Positions 29,603-38,895 of a DNA stretch of 64,000 bases are shown piece after piece. Each line of letters opens with the position of its first letter. Positions within the stretch are counted from its first letter, which is position 1. Position numbers and translations under genes: made by a program. The notes under the pieces were generated by a model. That model had not been told where the DNA came from and made no database searches. It saw only the letters and a program-made list of their open reading frames with translations. Source of the stretch: Bacteroidota bacterium (lineage in GTDB: Bacteria > Bacteroidota > Rhodothermia > Rhodothermales > UBA10348); contig JAJCYP010000123.1 of the NCBI GenBank assembly GCA_029262855.1, positions 36,115 through 100,114 on the forward strand. The letters are read 5' to 3'.

Positions 29603-30500
29603 GACAACGGAACTACCCCACTACCTGACAGAAGGGGACATCGACGCAGTGATCCGACGAGGACTGCTCGAGGACGTTGGACCGGGTGACGTGACCACCC
29701 AGGCGACGATTCCGGAGGGGACCAGTGCCGATGCCATGTTTCTCGCCAAGGCTGACGGCACCGTGGCGGGCCTCTTCGTGGTGGAACGCGTCTTCTCGGC
29801 GCTACCGGGTCCGATCTCCCTTGTGTGGGACGTGGCGGACGGCGACCGTGTGGAGCACGGCCAGGTCCTCGGCCGACTCAACGGCAACGCCCGGTCCATT
29901 CTCGAAGGTGAGAGACTCGCGCTCAATCTCCTGCAACGCATGAGCGGAATTGCCACGGCCACGCGCGCGATGGTCGATGCGGCCGCCGGAGGTGCCCAGA
30001 TTCTCGATACCCGCAAGACGGCGCCGGGCCTGCGCGGACTCGATAAGTGGGCCGTCGTCCTGGGGGGCGGTACCAATCACCGAGTCGGACTTCACGACAT
30101 GATTCTCATCAAGGACAATCACATCGCGGCCAGTGGCGGCATCACCGGAGCCATTCAGGCCGCACACCGGTTCCGCGCGAATCATCGGCGGGATGACCTT
30201 CAGATTGAGATCGAGGTTCGGAACTTTAAAGAATTGGACGAGGTGCTCTCGGTGGGCGGCGTCGATCGCGTCCTCCTCGACAACATGGTCTCGGTTACGC
30301 CCGCCGGCATTGACACCTCCCGCCTACGGGCAGCCGCCACACGGGTCGACGGCCGTTTTCTGACCGAGGCGTCCGGAAATGTCACGCTGGAGACCGTGGG
30401 CGCGATTGCGCGTACGGGAGTCGACTACATTTCGTCCGGGACCCTCACTCACTCGATCCGAGCCCTGGACATCTCTCTCAAGGTCACCCTGAGCGCCTGA
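29595..30500 (+). CDS. nadC: Nicotinate-nucleotide pyrophosphorylase (carboxylating)
   Basis: QPRTase converts quinolinate and PRPP to nicotinate mononucleotide in NAD synthesis. Hallmarks visible are EDVGPGDVTTQATIPEG near the N-terminus, LNLLQRMSGIATATRAMV, the binding motif DTRKTAPGLRGLDKWAV, GGGTNHRVGLHDMILIKDNH and the late TEASGNVTLETV. The 301-residue length is normal. GTG at 29595 is the probable start because the conserved part begins within 10 residues. It overlaps the thioesterase by 8 bases. Confidence 0.95.
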   Translation: MTETTELPHYLTEGDIDAVIRRGLLEDVGPGDVTTQATIPEGTSADAMFLAKADGTVAGLFVVERVFSALPGPISLVWDVADGDRVEHGQVLGRLNGNARSILEGERLALNLLQRMSGIATATRAMVDAAAGGAQILDTRKTAPGLRGLDKWAVVLGGGTNHRVGLHDMILIKDNHIAASGGITGAIQAAHRFRANHRRDDLQIEIEVRNFKELDEVLSVGGVDRVLLDNMVSVTPAGIDTSRLRAAATRVDGRFLTEASGNVTLETVGAIARTGVDYISSGTLTHSIRALDISLKVTLSA

Positions 30501-30540
30501 TTCCGACCTCCGCTACGACGTTCAACCAGCCCCTTAGCCC

Positions 30541-31947
30541 ATGCTGCAGGAACAGAGCCGGCTCTTCCAACGCCTGCTGTTCTTCGCCGATCTGGTTCTC
30601 ATTGCCGTCGGGTGGATTCTGGCCTACTTCCTCCGGTTCGAGGTCTTCCTCCGACTGGACTTCCTGCCACCTCCGGAGTGGCAGCCACTGAGTCGTTACC
30701 TGGGGTTTCTCCCCGGGGTTTTGCTGCTCTCCATGGCCGTCTTCTGGGGGACCAGTCTGTACGTCCCAGACCGGGCCCAGAAGTGGACGCGCCTTGTCAC
30801 AGGCGTCGTCAAGTCCACGCTGGTTGGTGTGATTGTCCTCGCGGCCTCGCTCTCGTTTTACCGGGCGTTCTACTTTTCACGCCTTCACATGGCGCTGTTC
30901 GCGTCCCTCACGCCGGCGCTTATGCTGGCGCTGCGGCTGGCTCTGTACGCGGCACTCAGGAGGGCCAGGAGCCAGGGTCGCTACCAGCGGCGGGTCCTCA
31001 TTGTCGGTGCGGGCGCGGTGGGCCGGCGGCTCCGCACATCGTTTGCGCAATATCCCTGGATGGGCTTCGACCTGCACGGTTTCCTGGATGACGCCAAGGA
31101 GGGCCCGGAAGTCCTGGGCAAGACAGACGAGGCCCTCCGGGTTCTCGACGAAGCCGAGGCGGCCGGGACCCCCATCGACTATGTGTATGTGGCCCTGCCA
31201 CTCTCCTCTGCGCAGCGGATTGAAGACATTCTGAGCGCCGTCTCAACCAGACTCGCCCACGTGTTCCTCGTCCCCGACCTGTTTCAGTTCGACATTCTGA
31301 ACAGCAGGGTCACCGAACTTGACGGACTGCCGGTGATCCACGTGATCGACGAGGCCCCACTGGATTTTCGCCGGGCTGTCAAACGGGCCATCGATGTGGT
31401 GTTCTCGTTTTTTTTCCTGGTTCTTACGTCTCCGCTGCTCCTGGCCATTGCTGCGGCCGTCAAGCTGTCGTCTCCCGGGCCTGTGCTCTACCGACAGGAG
31501 CGTATGGGGCTGAACGGTCACCGCTTCGACATCCTGAAATTCCGATCGATGCCGCAGGAAGCCGAAACCCGGTCTGGCGCCGTCTGGGCCACGTCCGGCG
31601 AAAGCCGAGCGACGCGCGTGGGGGCTTTCCTTCGCCGGACCTCGCTCGACGAATTGCCGCAGTTCCTGAACGTGCTTCGTGGAGAAATGTCGGTGGTCGG
31701 ACCCCGACCGGAGCGTCCGGTGTTCATCGAGTCGTTTCGGGACCTTGTCCCGCGCTACATGCTGCGACACAAGATGAAGGCCGGGATAACCGGCTGGGCT
31801 CAGGTCAATGGATGGCGCGGAGATACGTCCATCGAAAAACGCATCGAGCACGACATCTTCTATATCCAGCACTGGTCGCTGAAACTCGACATCAAGATCA
31901 TGCTGATGACGGTCTGGAAGGGATTCGTAAACGAAAACGCGTACTGA
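30541..31947 (+). CDS. Undecaprenyl-phosphate sugar phosphotransferase (WcaJ/exopolysaccharide polyprenyl glycosylphosphotransferase)
   Basis: A 468-residue membrane enzyme that starts lipid-linked surface polysaccharide synthesis by moving a sugar phosphate to undecaprenyl phosphate. Four or five N-terminal helices precede a Rossmann-like domain (RRVLIVGAGAVGRRLRTSF). The catalytic domain has the amphipathic helix after KRAIDVVFSFFFLVLTSP, RQERMG, DILKFRSM, RRTSLDELPQFLNVLRGEMS, VVGPRP and KAGITGWAQVNGWRGDT. All expected residues are present, in contrast to the degenerate version at 26110. It may supply the lipid carrier for that gene's GT2 domain. Confidence 0.92.
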   Translation: MLQEQSRLFQRLLFFADLVLIAVGWILAYFLRFEVFLRLDFLPPPEWQPLSRYLGFLPGVLLLSMAVFWGTSLYVPDRAQKWTRLVTGVVKSTLVGVIVLAASLSFYRAFYFSRLHMALFASLTPALMLALRLALYAALRRARSQGRYQRRVLIVGAGAVGRRLRTSFAQYPWMGFDLHGFLDDAKEGPEVLGKTDEALRVLDEAEAAGTPIDYVYVALPLSSAQRIEDILSAVSTRLAHVFLVPDLFQFDILNSRVTELDGLPVIHVIDEAPLDFRRAVKRAIDVVFSFFFLVLTSPLLLAIAAAVKLSSPGPVLYRQERMGLNGHRFDILKFRSMPQEAETRSGAVWATSGESRATRVGAFLRRTSLDELPQFLNVLRGEMSVVGPRPERPVFIESFRDLVPRYMLRHKMKAGITGWAQVNGWRGDTSIEKRIEHDIFYIQHWSLKLDIKIMLMTVWKGFVNENAY

Positions 31948-32011
31948 CGGCTCGACAGCCGTCGCCCTCTTCAGCACCACCAAACCCCTGGCAGCCCGGG
32001 GACAGAACGCC

Positions 32012-34021
32012 ATCATTCAGCTTCACAACATCTCCCTCGCATTCGGAGGCAGACAGATTTTTGACAAGTTGTCCTGGACCATCAAGGACAACAAGCGCAT
32101 CGGGTTGGTGGGACCAAACGGTGCCGGAAAGACCACACTCCTGCGCGTCCTGACGGGCGAACAGGAGATCGATGAAGGCTCGATTCAGCTGGGCGGGAGT
32201 TCGCTCGGCTACCTGCGGCAGGAGGCCGAAGAGGCCAACATTGACCAGTCTGTGATTGAGGAGGCTCTGAGCGCCTTCGAAGACGTCGAGACGCTGGAGG
32301 TGCGGGAGAAAGCGATCCTGTCCGAGCTCGATCGGGAGACTGATCACACCACGGATCGGTACGAGAAGCTGCTTCACGACCTGGACGACGTACATCACGC
32401 GCTTCACGCCGCCGATGCGCACACGGCAAAGCCGCGTGCCGAATCCGTACTGATGGGCCTCGGGTTCGAAGCGGAGGATCTGGAGCGCCCGCTGTCGACG
32501 TTTTCCGGTGGCTGGAGGATGCGGGTCGCGCTGGCCCGGTTGCTGCTCAAGGCGCCCGATGTGCTTCTGCTGGATGAGCCGACCAACCACCTGGATATTG
32601 ACAGCATCGCGTGGCTGGAGGCCTATCTGAAGGCCTACAACGGCACCATCGTCATCGTCTCGCATGACCGCTACGTATTGGATCGCCTGGTGACGACTAC
32701 CGCAGAAATGGCCAACGCGGGCGTCAACGAGTTTGCCGGCAACTACTCGTTCTACCTCACCGAACGCGTCCTCCAGCGGGAAATCCAGCGGTCGGGCTAT
32801 GTCAATCAGCAAAAGCAGATCGCGGAGGCGGAGAAATTCGTCGAGCGCTTCAGGTACAAGGCTTCGAAAGCCAAGCAGGTTCAAAGCCGGGTGAAGACGC
32901 TTGAAAAGCTGGAGCGCATTGTCGAGCCCGAGTCTGACGGCGCATCCATCTCATTCCGCTTTCCCGCCCCTACCCGTTCCGCTCGGAGTGTCATCTCGTT
33001 GTCGACATTCAGCAAGGTGTACCCCTCTGAAGAAGGCCCGATCGAGGTCTTCCGGAATGCCGACTCTCTGATTGTGGAACGCGGAAACAAGATTGCCCTG
33101 ATCGGGCGCAACGGGGCTGGCAAGTCCACGCTCGCCCGCATCCTTGGCGGGACTGAACCCTTCGAGGGTGAACGACGGGTAGGCCGGGAGGTGGACATCA
33201 ATTTCTTCGCCCAGCACACGGCCGATACGCTGGACCCTCGAGACACCGTGATGGAGGCCGTCCAGAGGGCGGCCACGGGTCAGTCCGAAACTGAAATCCG
33301 GTCCATTCTGGGCGCATTCCTGTTTCGTGGCGATGACGTCTTCAAGCCGGTCAAGGTCCTGTCCGGCGGCGAGCGTAGTCGCGTTGCACTGGCCAAGACC
33401 CTGGTCGCACCGGCGAATTTCCTCATTCTGGACGAGCCCACCAACCACCTCGACATTCGGTCGATAGACGTGTTGATCGGGGCGATGCAGCAGTACTCGG
33501 GGACGTTTGTAGTTGTGAGCCATGACCGGCACTTCCTGGACCAGGTTGCGACAGAAGTCTGGCGCGCCGAGGATGGTGGCGTGACCGTGTATCCGGGTAC
33601 GTATTCTGAATACCGCTGGCACCTGGAGCGCCAGCAGGGGGCCCTGGAGAATGGAACGCCCAAGGTCCGGGCTACCAAGAGGAAGAAGGAGAAGAAGCCC
33701 CAGCCTGAGGCCGCGGCAGTGGCTGAGGCTGTGGCTGAGGAGACTGACAGGCCGGGTGCATCGGACGAGGCCCTGGCCAAGTACGCGTCCATGAACACCT
33801 TCAACCTCCGCCGTCTATTTGAAAAGACGGAGGCGTCCATCCTCAAGGCCGAGGAAGCGAAATCGGCCATCGAGACCAAGTTGTCTGACCCGTCTCTTTA
33901 CGGCGACGAGTCGGCGTCACAAGAGGCCACGAAGGCGTATGATGAGGTCCGTGTCACGCTGGAGGACCTGTACGAAAAATGGGAATCGCTATCCGAGGTC
34001 TTGGGCGGCCGGAAACGCTGA
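32012..34021 (+). CDS. ABC-F family ATPase (Uup/YheS-like translation factor), apparent non-canonical start
   Basis: ABC-F proteins act on the ribosome, not as transporters. Two ATPase domains are present with Walker A GPNGAGKTTLL and GRNGAGKSTLA, signature motifs SGGWRMRVALA and SGGERSRVALA, and LLLDEPTNHLD/LILDEPTNHLD. A basic linker and coiled coil (about 640 on) end the protein. Conserved sequence IQLHNISLAFGGRQIFDKL precedes the first ordinary start (TTG 32069), so the true start must be earlier. ATC at 32012 aligns where family members have ATG; no ATG, GTG or TTG lies between the previous stop and that point in frame. Product would be 669 aa. Confidence 0.85.
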   Translation: MIQLHNISLAFGGRQIFDKLSWTIKDNKRIGLVGPNGAGKTTLLRVLTGEQEIDEGSIQLGGSSLGYLRQEAEEANIDQSVIEEALSAFEDVETLEVREKAILSELDRETDHTTDRYEKLLHDLDDVHHALHAADAHTAKPRAESVLMGLGFEAEDLERPLSTFSGGWRMRVALARLLLKAPDVLLLDEPTNHLDIDSIAWLEAYLKAYNGTIVIVSHDRYVLDRLVTTTAEMANAGVNEFAGNYSFYLTERVLQREIQRSGYVNQQKQIAEAEKFVERFRYKASKAKQVQSRVKTLEKLERIVEPESDGASISFRFPAPTRSARSVISLSTFSKVYPSEEGPIEVFRNADSLIVERGNKIALIGRNGAGKSTLARILGGTEPFEGERRVGREVDINFFAQHTADTLDPRDTVMEAVQRAATGQSETEIRSILGAFLFRGDDVFKPVKVLSGGERSRVALAKTLVAPANFLILDEPTNHLDIRSIDVLIGAMQQYSGTFVVVSHDRHFLDQVATEVWRAEDGGVTVYPGTYSEYRWHLERQQGALENGTPKVRATKRKKEKKPQPEAAAVAEAVAEETDRPGASDEALAKYASMNTFNLRRLFEKTEASILKAEEAKSAIETKLSDPSLYGDESASQEATKAYDEVRVTLEDLYEKWESLSEVLGGRKR

Positions 34022-34061
34022 TTGGCCACCTTCCCGGCACAATGCTTGTGAACAACAGGGC

Positions 34062-35264
34062 ATGAAGCAACTGGTATCCCTTCTTGCTGCCGTCCTTCTG
34101 GTGACGCAATCGCAGGCCCAGATATCGCGATTGTCGGCGGCCGACACGACAACCGGGAATTTCTTCGGCGGATCGGTTGCCTTGGATGGCAATCAGATTC
34201 TCGTTGGAAGCACAGGATTCGACGCCTGCGGAGCCAGTTCCGGCGCGGCCTTCCTGTACGAACTCGATGCAATCGGCAACTGGAAGCTGGCCGCCGACCT
34301 CAGGGCTGGGGACTGCGAACCGGAGGAGTACTTCGGGCGGGCCGTCTCGCTTGAGGGCGATGTGGCGGTGGTGACCTCGTTTGTGCCTACACCCTTCGCC
34401 GCCCGTTCGAACGCCGTCTACGTCTTCGAACGACAGCGTGATCTCTCCTGGTTCGGAAACAGCTCCGGGCGCCGGGGAGACACGTGGAAGCAAACCGCGC
34501 GGCTGACAGATCCGGTTCCTGGGGATGACGGACCGTTCGCCGCGTCCGTCAGCGTGAACGGCGGCCGCATCCTGGTCACCTCTGCCGGCGACACGGCCTC
34601 CGGGCGCTTCGGCGGGACCGCCTCGGTGTTCGTCAAGAACCGGGTGGGCCGGTGGGTGCCGGGCGCATCTTTCAAGCCACCTCACGACGCCAGGTTCGGC
34701 GTATTTGGCACGTCCTCAGACCTGGACGGATCGCGCGCCGTCATTTCCGGGTCCACGTATGGACTGAGCAGCCCGGGCTCCGCCCACATTTTCGAGGAGC
34801 GGGACGGTTCCTGGGAATTGACCGCGCGGATCGATGGCGTGGACGACTACTTCATTCCGCTTGATCTGGATGCCGACCGGTTGATTGTGGGCGAAACCCG
34901 AGAGGGTCAGGACCATACGGGCCGGGCCGTCATCTACGAACTTCGCGAGGGCGCGTGGAAGCGGGCTGCTGACCTGAAGCCCGACTCACCCTATCCGAGT
35001 GGCGGCTTCGGCTCGGCCGTTGCCATCTCCGGTGACGTGGCCGCCGTGGTGGGATTTGACGAGCAGCTGAAACTGGAGTTCAACATTGACCGCGTGGTCT
35101 TCGTGTTCCATCGCGGGGAAGACGGCGTCTGGAGACAGACTCAGGTCATCGACGTGGGCGAGGTCTATTTCGGCGCATCCCTGGCCTTGGATGGCCATCG
35201 GGCGGTTGTCGGCAAGGCTTCCGAAGACGCGCCCGGCGATGTCTACGTGGCCGGCGTGCGCTAG
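34062..35264 (+). CDS. Secreted FG-GAP/integrin-alpha-like seven-repeat beta-propeller protein
   Basis: A 400-residue exported protein with signal peptide (MKQLVSLLAAVLLVTQSQA). Seven repeats of an F-G-x-x-V-x-x-x-G-x-x-x-x-V-x type are visible: FFGGSVALDGNQILVG, YFGRAVSLEGDVAVVT, PFAASVSVNGGRILVT, VFGTSSDLDGSRAVIS, the variant IPLDLDADRLIVG, GFGSAVAISGDVAAVV and YFGASLALDGHRAVVG. Seven such repeats suggest one seven-bladed propeller. No T9SS sorting domain follows. Its ligand is unknown. It precedes the msrA gene convergently. The ATG at 34062 is used since it begins the signal peptide; the frame remains open upstream. Confidence 0.8.
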   Translation: MKQLVSLLAAVLLVTQSQAQISRLSAADTTTGNFFGGSVALDGNQILVGSTGFDACGASSGAAFLYELDAIGNWKLAADLRAGDCEPEEYFGRAVSLEGDVAVVTSFVPTPFAARSNAVYVFERQRDLSWFGNSSGRRGDTWKQTARLTDPVPGDDGPFAASVSVNGGRILVTSAGDTASGRFGGTASVFVKNRVGRWVPGASFKPPHDARFGVFGTSSDLDGSRAVISGSTYGLSSPGSAHIFEERDGSWELTARIDGVDDYFIPLDLDADRLIVGETREGQDHTGRAVIYELREGAWKRAADLKPDSPYPSGGFGSAVAISGDVAAVVGFDEQLKLEFNIDRVVFVFHRGEDGVWRQTQVIDVGEVYFGASLALDGHRAVVGKASEDAPGDVYVAGVR

Positions 35265-35277
35265 CGACCCGGGCGAA

Positions 35278-35769
35278 TCAGAACAGTGGCCGGTAGCTGT
35301 GGCAGTAGGGTGACCCGCCTGTGTTGCTGTAGTAGTCCTGGTGATAGTCCTCGGCCGGCCAAAATGTGCCAGCGGCATTCAGTTCGGTGGCCACATTCAG
35401 ACCCTTGGCGCGCAATTCGCCGATCAGTCTCTGCGCGATGGCTTTCTGCTCGTCATTGAGGTAGAAAATGGCCGAGCGGTACTGGGTGCCAACATCCGGA
35501 CCCTGACGATTCACCTGGGTCGGATCGTGGGTCTCGAAGAACATGCGTGTCACGGTCTCGAAGTCCGTCCGCTCGGGATCGAACACCACCTCCGTGGTCT
35601 CAGCATGTCCTGTGACCCCGGTGCAGACCTCCCGATACGTCGGGTTTTCCTTATCGCCCCCGACATACCCGACACGAGTTGACAGTACGCCGTCGATCTG
35701 CTTCAGGTAGTACTCGGTACCCCAGAAGCACCCCGAGGCGAGGAGGGCCCTTTCGGTACGAATCGTCAT
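35278..35769 (-). CDS. msrA: Peptide-methionine (S)-S-oxide reductase MsrA
   Basis: A 163-residue enzyme that repairs S-form methionine sulfoxide. The catalytic motif GCFWG lies near residue 13, followed by GYVGGDKENPTYREVCTGVTGHAE, VGTQYRSAIFY and ending AEDYHQDYY. ATG 35769 is used: the frame extends 67 residues upstream without a plausible start, and this ATG overlaps the msrB stop by four bases. Together they form an msrB-msrA operon in which separate enzymes repair both sulfoxide diastereomers. Confidence 0.95.
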   Translation of the reverse strand: MTIRTERALLASGCFWGTEYYLKQIDGVLSTRVGYVGGDKENPTYREVCTGVTGHAETTEVVFDPERTDFETVTRMFFETHDPTQVNRQGPDVGTQYRSAIFYLNDEQKAIAQRLIGELRAKGLNVATELNAAGTFWPAEDYHQDYYSNTGGSPYCHSYRPLF

Positions 35770-36128
35770 GTTCCTTCCGAGGGTTTGAATCCCAAAGAGA
35801 GCGAATTGACACAGTGCCTGGTATTCTTCGGGGTCAGGCGCTCGCCCTCGAACACGTGACCCAGATGGCCGCCGCACGACGCGCAGACGATCTCGATCCG
35901 CCGCCCGTCCGCGTCGGGGACTCTTCGAACGGCTCCCTCGACCTCGTCGTCGAAGGACGGCCAGCCGCACTGCGAATCGAACTTGTCGCCCGAGCCATAC
36001 AAGGGGGCGTCACACTGCCGACAGACATAGGTGCCGTCCTCGGCGTGTCGACAGTATTGCCCTGAGAAAGGAGGCTCGGTGCCCTTGCTGAGGAGGATGT
36101 ACTCCTCCTCGGGTGTCAGCTTGTTCAT
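35766..36128 (-). CDS. msrB: Peptide-methionine (R)-S-oxide reductase MsrB
   Basis: A 120-residue enzyme reducing the R-form of methionine sulfoxide. Two zinc-binding CxxC motifs are seen (CRQCDAPLY and CASCGGHLGHVF), the CGWPSF segment is intact, and the catalytic cysteine lies in RHCVNSLSL. ATG 36128 begins the typical KLTPEEEYILLSKGTEPPFSG start; 51 further residues upstream are Arg/Ala-rich and unlike the family. The gene is first in the msrB-msrA pair. Confidence 0.94.
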   Translation of the reverse strand: MNKLTPEEEYILLSKGTEPPFSGQYCRHAEDGTYVCRQCDAPLYGSGDKFDSQCGWPSFDDEVEGAVRRVPDADGRRIEIVCASCGGHLGHVFEGERLTPKNTRHCVNSLSLGFKPSEGT

Positions 36129-36354
36129 ATTTCCAGTCGATGCGGGTTTCGCTGAAATCTGCGCCGGAAGAAAGGTTTCCCCCGAAAGGCCTTCGAGTCG
36201 CTGAGCGGGCCTCGCCCAGGCCCCAGCGGCTGCCCACCGACCCACAAAACCACTCGGCACTCCCCAATGACGTCTCGCCATCCGCGACTTACCCTATGGC
36301 ACTCTGCTGCCGATACTCTTGGGGGTAGTAGCCCGTTCGCGTGAACTGTTTAGG

Positions 36355-36375
36355 GACGCATGCGTCGCATATGCG
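36355..36375. promoter_or_regulatory. Two overlapping perfect palindromes upstream of protease 1
   Basis: GACGCATGCGTC (36355-36366) is a 12-base perfect palindrome. It shares its last base with CGCATATGCG (36366-36375), a 10-base palindrome. The pair sits about 50 bases before the ATG of the secreted metalloprotease at 36423 and about 230 bases upstream of msrB, and could be an operator for either. Confidence 0.4.
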
Positions 36376-36422
36376 GTCTGCTCCCCTGTAGTCTTGGATA
36401 ATCACAGCCACCGACGATCTTG

Positions 36423-38843
36423 ATGTACAAGGTTTCCACACTCCTGGCCGCGGTATTTTTTGTAGGTAGTGCTGCCGGGCAAACGCTTCGGTTCCAAACC
36501 GGACCGATGTCGGTCGGCGGCGGAAACGTCGTCTCTGAGACGATACATCTGACCGACCTGCTGGCGAACAGCCCCCGGGGTCAGGCATCCCTGGCGGAAT
36601 ACCATCGGATGCGGAAGAGCGGAGGATCGCCTGCCCGAAAATCGGCTGGGGTGGATGCCGTCGGCTCCGTACTCGGGTTTCAGGTCTTCAACTATGAGCG
36701 CGGCGCCTACGACGAGTTGGAGTTCACCCTGAAGGTGGAAACAACCCGCTTCAACATCTGGGTGGAGACGGCGGAACTCACAAGCGGACGGGTGACCGAT
36801 GCGACCATAGAGACCCTGAGGGTTGCGTTGGAGGACGAGACTCCGCCGGATTCCTACAACCCCGACAAGGGCGTTCTGGCATTGGACGAGGAGGTGTTTG
36901 GCAATCCGACAGACGTGGATAACAGCGGGAAGGCCGACGTCCTGGTCCTGGACATCCGTGACGGATTTGATCCGAATACCGGCGGCTCATCGGTGCAGGG
37001 TTTCGTGGACCCCAACAACCTGTCGGGCCTCAACTTCCGCGACATTCTTCATCTCGACACGTTTCCGAGCCTGGCTCCGGGCTCGAATGTCAACGGACTC
37101 TATCTGACCGCGGCACACGAGTACCAGCATCTCATCCGATTCCGCTATGACCCCAGCGAACTGACCTTCGTTGACGAGGGCCTGTCGGAGTGGGCCGAGG
37201 TGATGACCGGATTTGGTCCTCGGCGCAATACCTACTGGGCGAATACCGCCGAGCTGAGAAGGCCGCTTCTGGGCTGGCGAGGCACCCTGGAGCCCGGCGT
37301 GGACTTCGACTACCAGCGAGCCGGCCTCCTCACGAACTACATGGCCCAGCGCATCGGCGTTCTGGCCACCGGAGCGATCACCCGGTCAGGCGCAAAGGGA
37401 GCCTCCGGCTACGCCGTGGCACTTTCCGCGCAGGGCCTGGAACTGGAAGCGGTACTCGCAGACTTCCACCTGACCAATACCATCAATGACGAGTCCGTCG
37501 ACCCGGCCTACTCACAGGGCCGCTGGTTCACCGATGTGCGCGCCGCCACGGCATTCGAGTACGATGGCTCGACCCAGACTTCCGCAAGTGTTACGGCCGA
37601 TGGTGGTACCGGCAATCCGTCTCCGCTCGAACCCGGGTCAGCTACCTATCATCAGTGGAATGACGTAGCCGATTTTTTGCTGTCCATGGACGCTTTGGCC
37701 GGGTCGGGGCCCGTCGCGTCCATGCGTGAGCGACTGCGCGCCTTCCTGGTGGTCAATCCGGTCGGAGGCGCCAAGAGCGTCGTGGCGGTCGATCTTGGGG
37801 GCGAGCCCGTCCTGCTGAGCGGCGCCTACAGCGACGTTACTCTGGTGGTAGCCCACGTGGACGCATCCCTGCCTGGCGGCTTCAACTCCAGTTGGGCCCC
37901 ATTCGAATACACCTCGGACTGGACGGCCGGGTCGATCGGCACCAACACCACCAGAGTGGTGTACGACGACGGCAACGTGGTGGTGGTCAGCGAGGACTCT
38001 GGACAAACCGTTCTGGATGCCTGGCCGTTTTCTCCCGGGTCGCCGCTTGGGGTTGATGCCAGCGTGGCCAACTGGTTCGAGATCCCGACAGGCGGCGTGC
38101 TGACCGAGATCGAGGTGGCGAATTTCTACGCCTCGTTCTTCGACAGCAATGTGCCTGCCAATCCAAAGGACTACACACTCAGAATCCACGAGGTCGCGCC
38201 GACGGGCGATCCAGGGACGGTTGTTCTTGAACTTGATCGTGCTGACGTCGCAGCCCCCCCGACCATTCCAGGGATCAGCTTCGACACCGTGGACCTGTCT
38301 TCCCACGCCTCCGCGCTCTCAGGGTTGAGCGCTGGCCTGTTCGTGTCCGTCAGCAACGCGGGAACGGACGAAAACACGCTGGTCATTCCACTCTCGGAGT
38401 TCCCCGGCCTTCCGGCAGAAAACCCGAGTTGGTTCTTTACCGATTTCGGCGATGGAGGGCAGTGGGCCAACTTTTCGAATATCTCCGTCTCGGGCGAACC
38501 GCGATTCGAGGACCGGGTCGCGCCGATACGGGCCAGTTTCGTCACGTCAACGGCCGGAGAAGACGAGGCCGTGTTGCCGGAATCCTTCCTCCTCGAAAAC
38601 AACTACCCCAACCCGTTCAATCCGAGTACCTCCATCGCCTTTCAGCTACCGGCACCGACCGCGGCGCGCCTTGCCGTTTTTGATCTGCTCGGACGGGAGG
38701 TTGCCGTTCTGGTGGACGGAATGAGGCCGGCCGGCCGTCATGAGGTGCAGTTTGACGCTTCCCGGCTTGCCAGCGGCGTGTATCTGTATGCCCTGGACGT
38801 GGGCGGAGAGCGCCTCACGCGCAGCATGCTGCTCATGAAGTAG
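36423..38843 (+). CDS. Secreted zinc metalloprotease with T9SS sorting domain (paralogue 1)
   Basis: An 806-residue secreted protein. After the signal peptide (MYKVSTLLAAVFFVGSAAG) comes a domain shared with the two genes downstream and a calcium-site-like DVDNSGKADVLVLD. The zinc site HEYQH lies in LTAAHEYQHLIRF with a likely third ligand in FVDEGLSEWAE. A beta-rich region follows, then a type A T9SS domain (NNYPNPFNPST, VFDLLGREVAVLVDG, ASRLASGVYLYAL). ATG 36423 is used; TTG 36420 is only the longest frame. The family resembles M30-like gluzincins, which I could not verify. Secretion probably requires the T9SS machinery represented by SprA. Confidence 0.85.
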   Translation: MYKVSTLLAAVFFVGSAAGQTLRFQTGPMSVGGGNVVSETIHLTDLLANSPRGQASLAEYHRMRKSGGSPARKSAGVDAVGSVLGFQVFNYERGAYDELEFTLKVETTRFNIWVETAELTSGRVTDATIETLRVALEDETPPDSYNPDKGVLALDEEVFGNPTDVDNSGKADVLVLDIRDGFDPNTGGSSVQGFVDPNNLSGLNFRDILHLDTFPSLAPGSNVNGLYLTAAHEYQHLIRFRYDPSELTFVDEGLSEWAEVMTGFGPRRNTYWANTAELRRPLLGWRGTLEPGVDFDYQRAGLLTNYMAQRIGVLATGAITRSGAKGASGYAVALSAQGLELEAVLADFHLTNTINDESVDPAYSQGRWFTDVRAATAFEYDGSTQTSASVTADGGTGNPSPLEPGSATYHQWNDVADFLLSMDALAGSGPVASMRERLRAFLVVNPVGGAKSVVAVDLGGEPVLLSGAYSDVTLVVAHVDASLPGGFNSSWAPFEYTSDWTAGSIGTNTTRVVYDDGNVVVVSEDSGQTVLDAWPFSPGSPLGVDASVANWFEIPTGGVLTEIEVANFYASFFDSNVPANPKDYTLRIHEVAPTGDPGTVVLELDRADVAAPPTIPGISFDTVDLSSHASALSGLSAGLFVSVSNAGTDENTLVIPLSEFPGLPAENPSWFFTDFGDGGQWANFSNISVSGEPRFEDRVAPIRASFVTSTAGEDEAVLPESFLLENNYPNPFNPSTSIAFQLPAPTAARLAVFDLLGREVAVLVDGMRPAGRHEVQFDASRLASGVYLYALDVGGERLTRSMLLMK

Positions 38844-38849
38844 GAGCCT

Positions 38850-38868
38850 CCGCGGACCCGCCGCGGAC
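38850..38868. terminator. Possible bidirectional terminator hairpin
   Basis: TCCGCGG and CCGCGGA form a perfect 7-base stem around ACCCG, immediately after the protease stop and 27 bases before the stop of the convergent lipoprotein gene. No clear U run on either side, so the call is weak. Confidence 0.35.
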
Positions 38869-38895
38869 GGAAGAACTGACGCGGCCACACACCGG

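Noticed and set aside
33819..34061. N-terminal extension of the propeller protein
   Set aside because: The frame is open but Arg-rich and overlaps the ABC-F gene. ATG 34062 starts a perfect signal peptide.
35770..35970. Longer N-terminus for MsrA
   Set aside because: It runs antiparallel to nothing but is out of frame inside msrB; the family starts directly before GCFWG.
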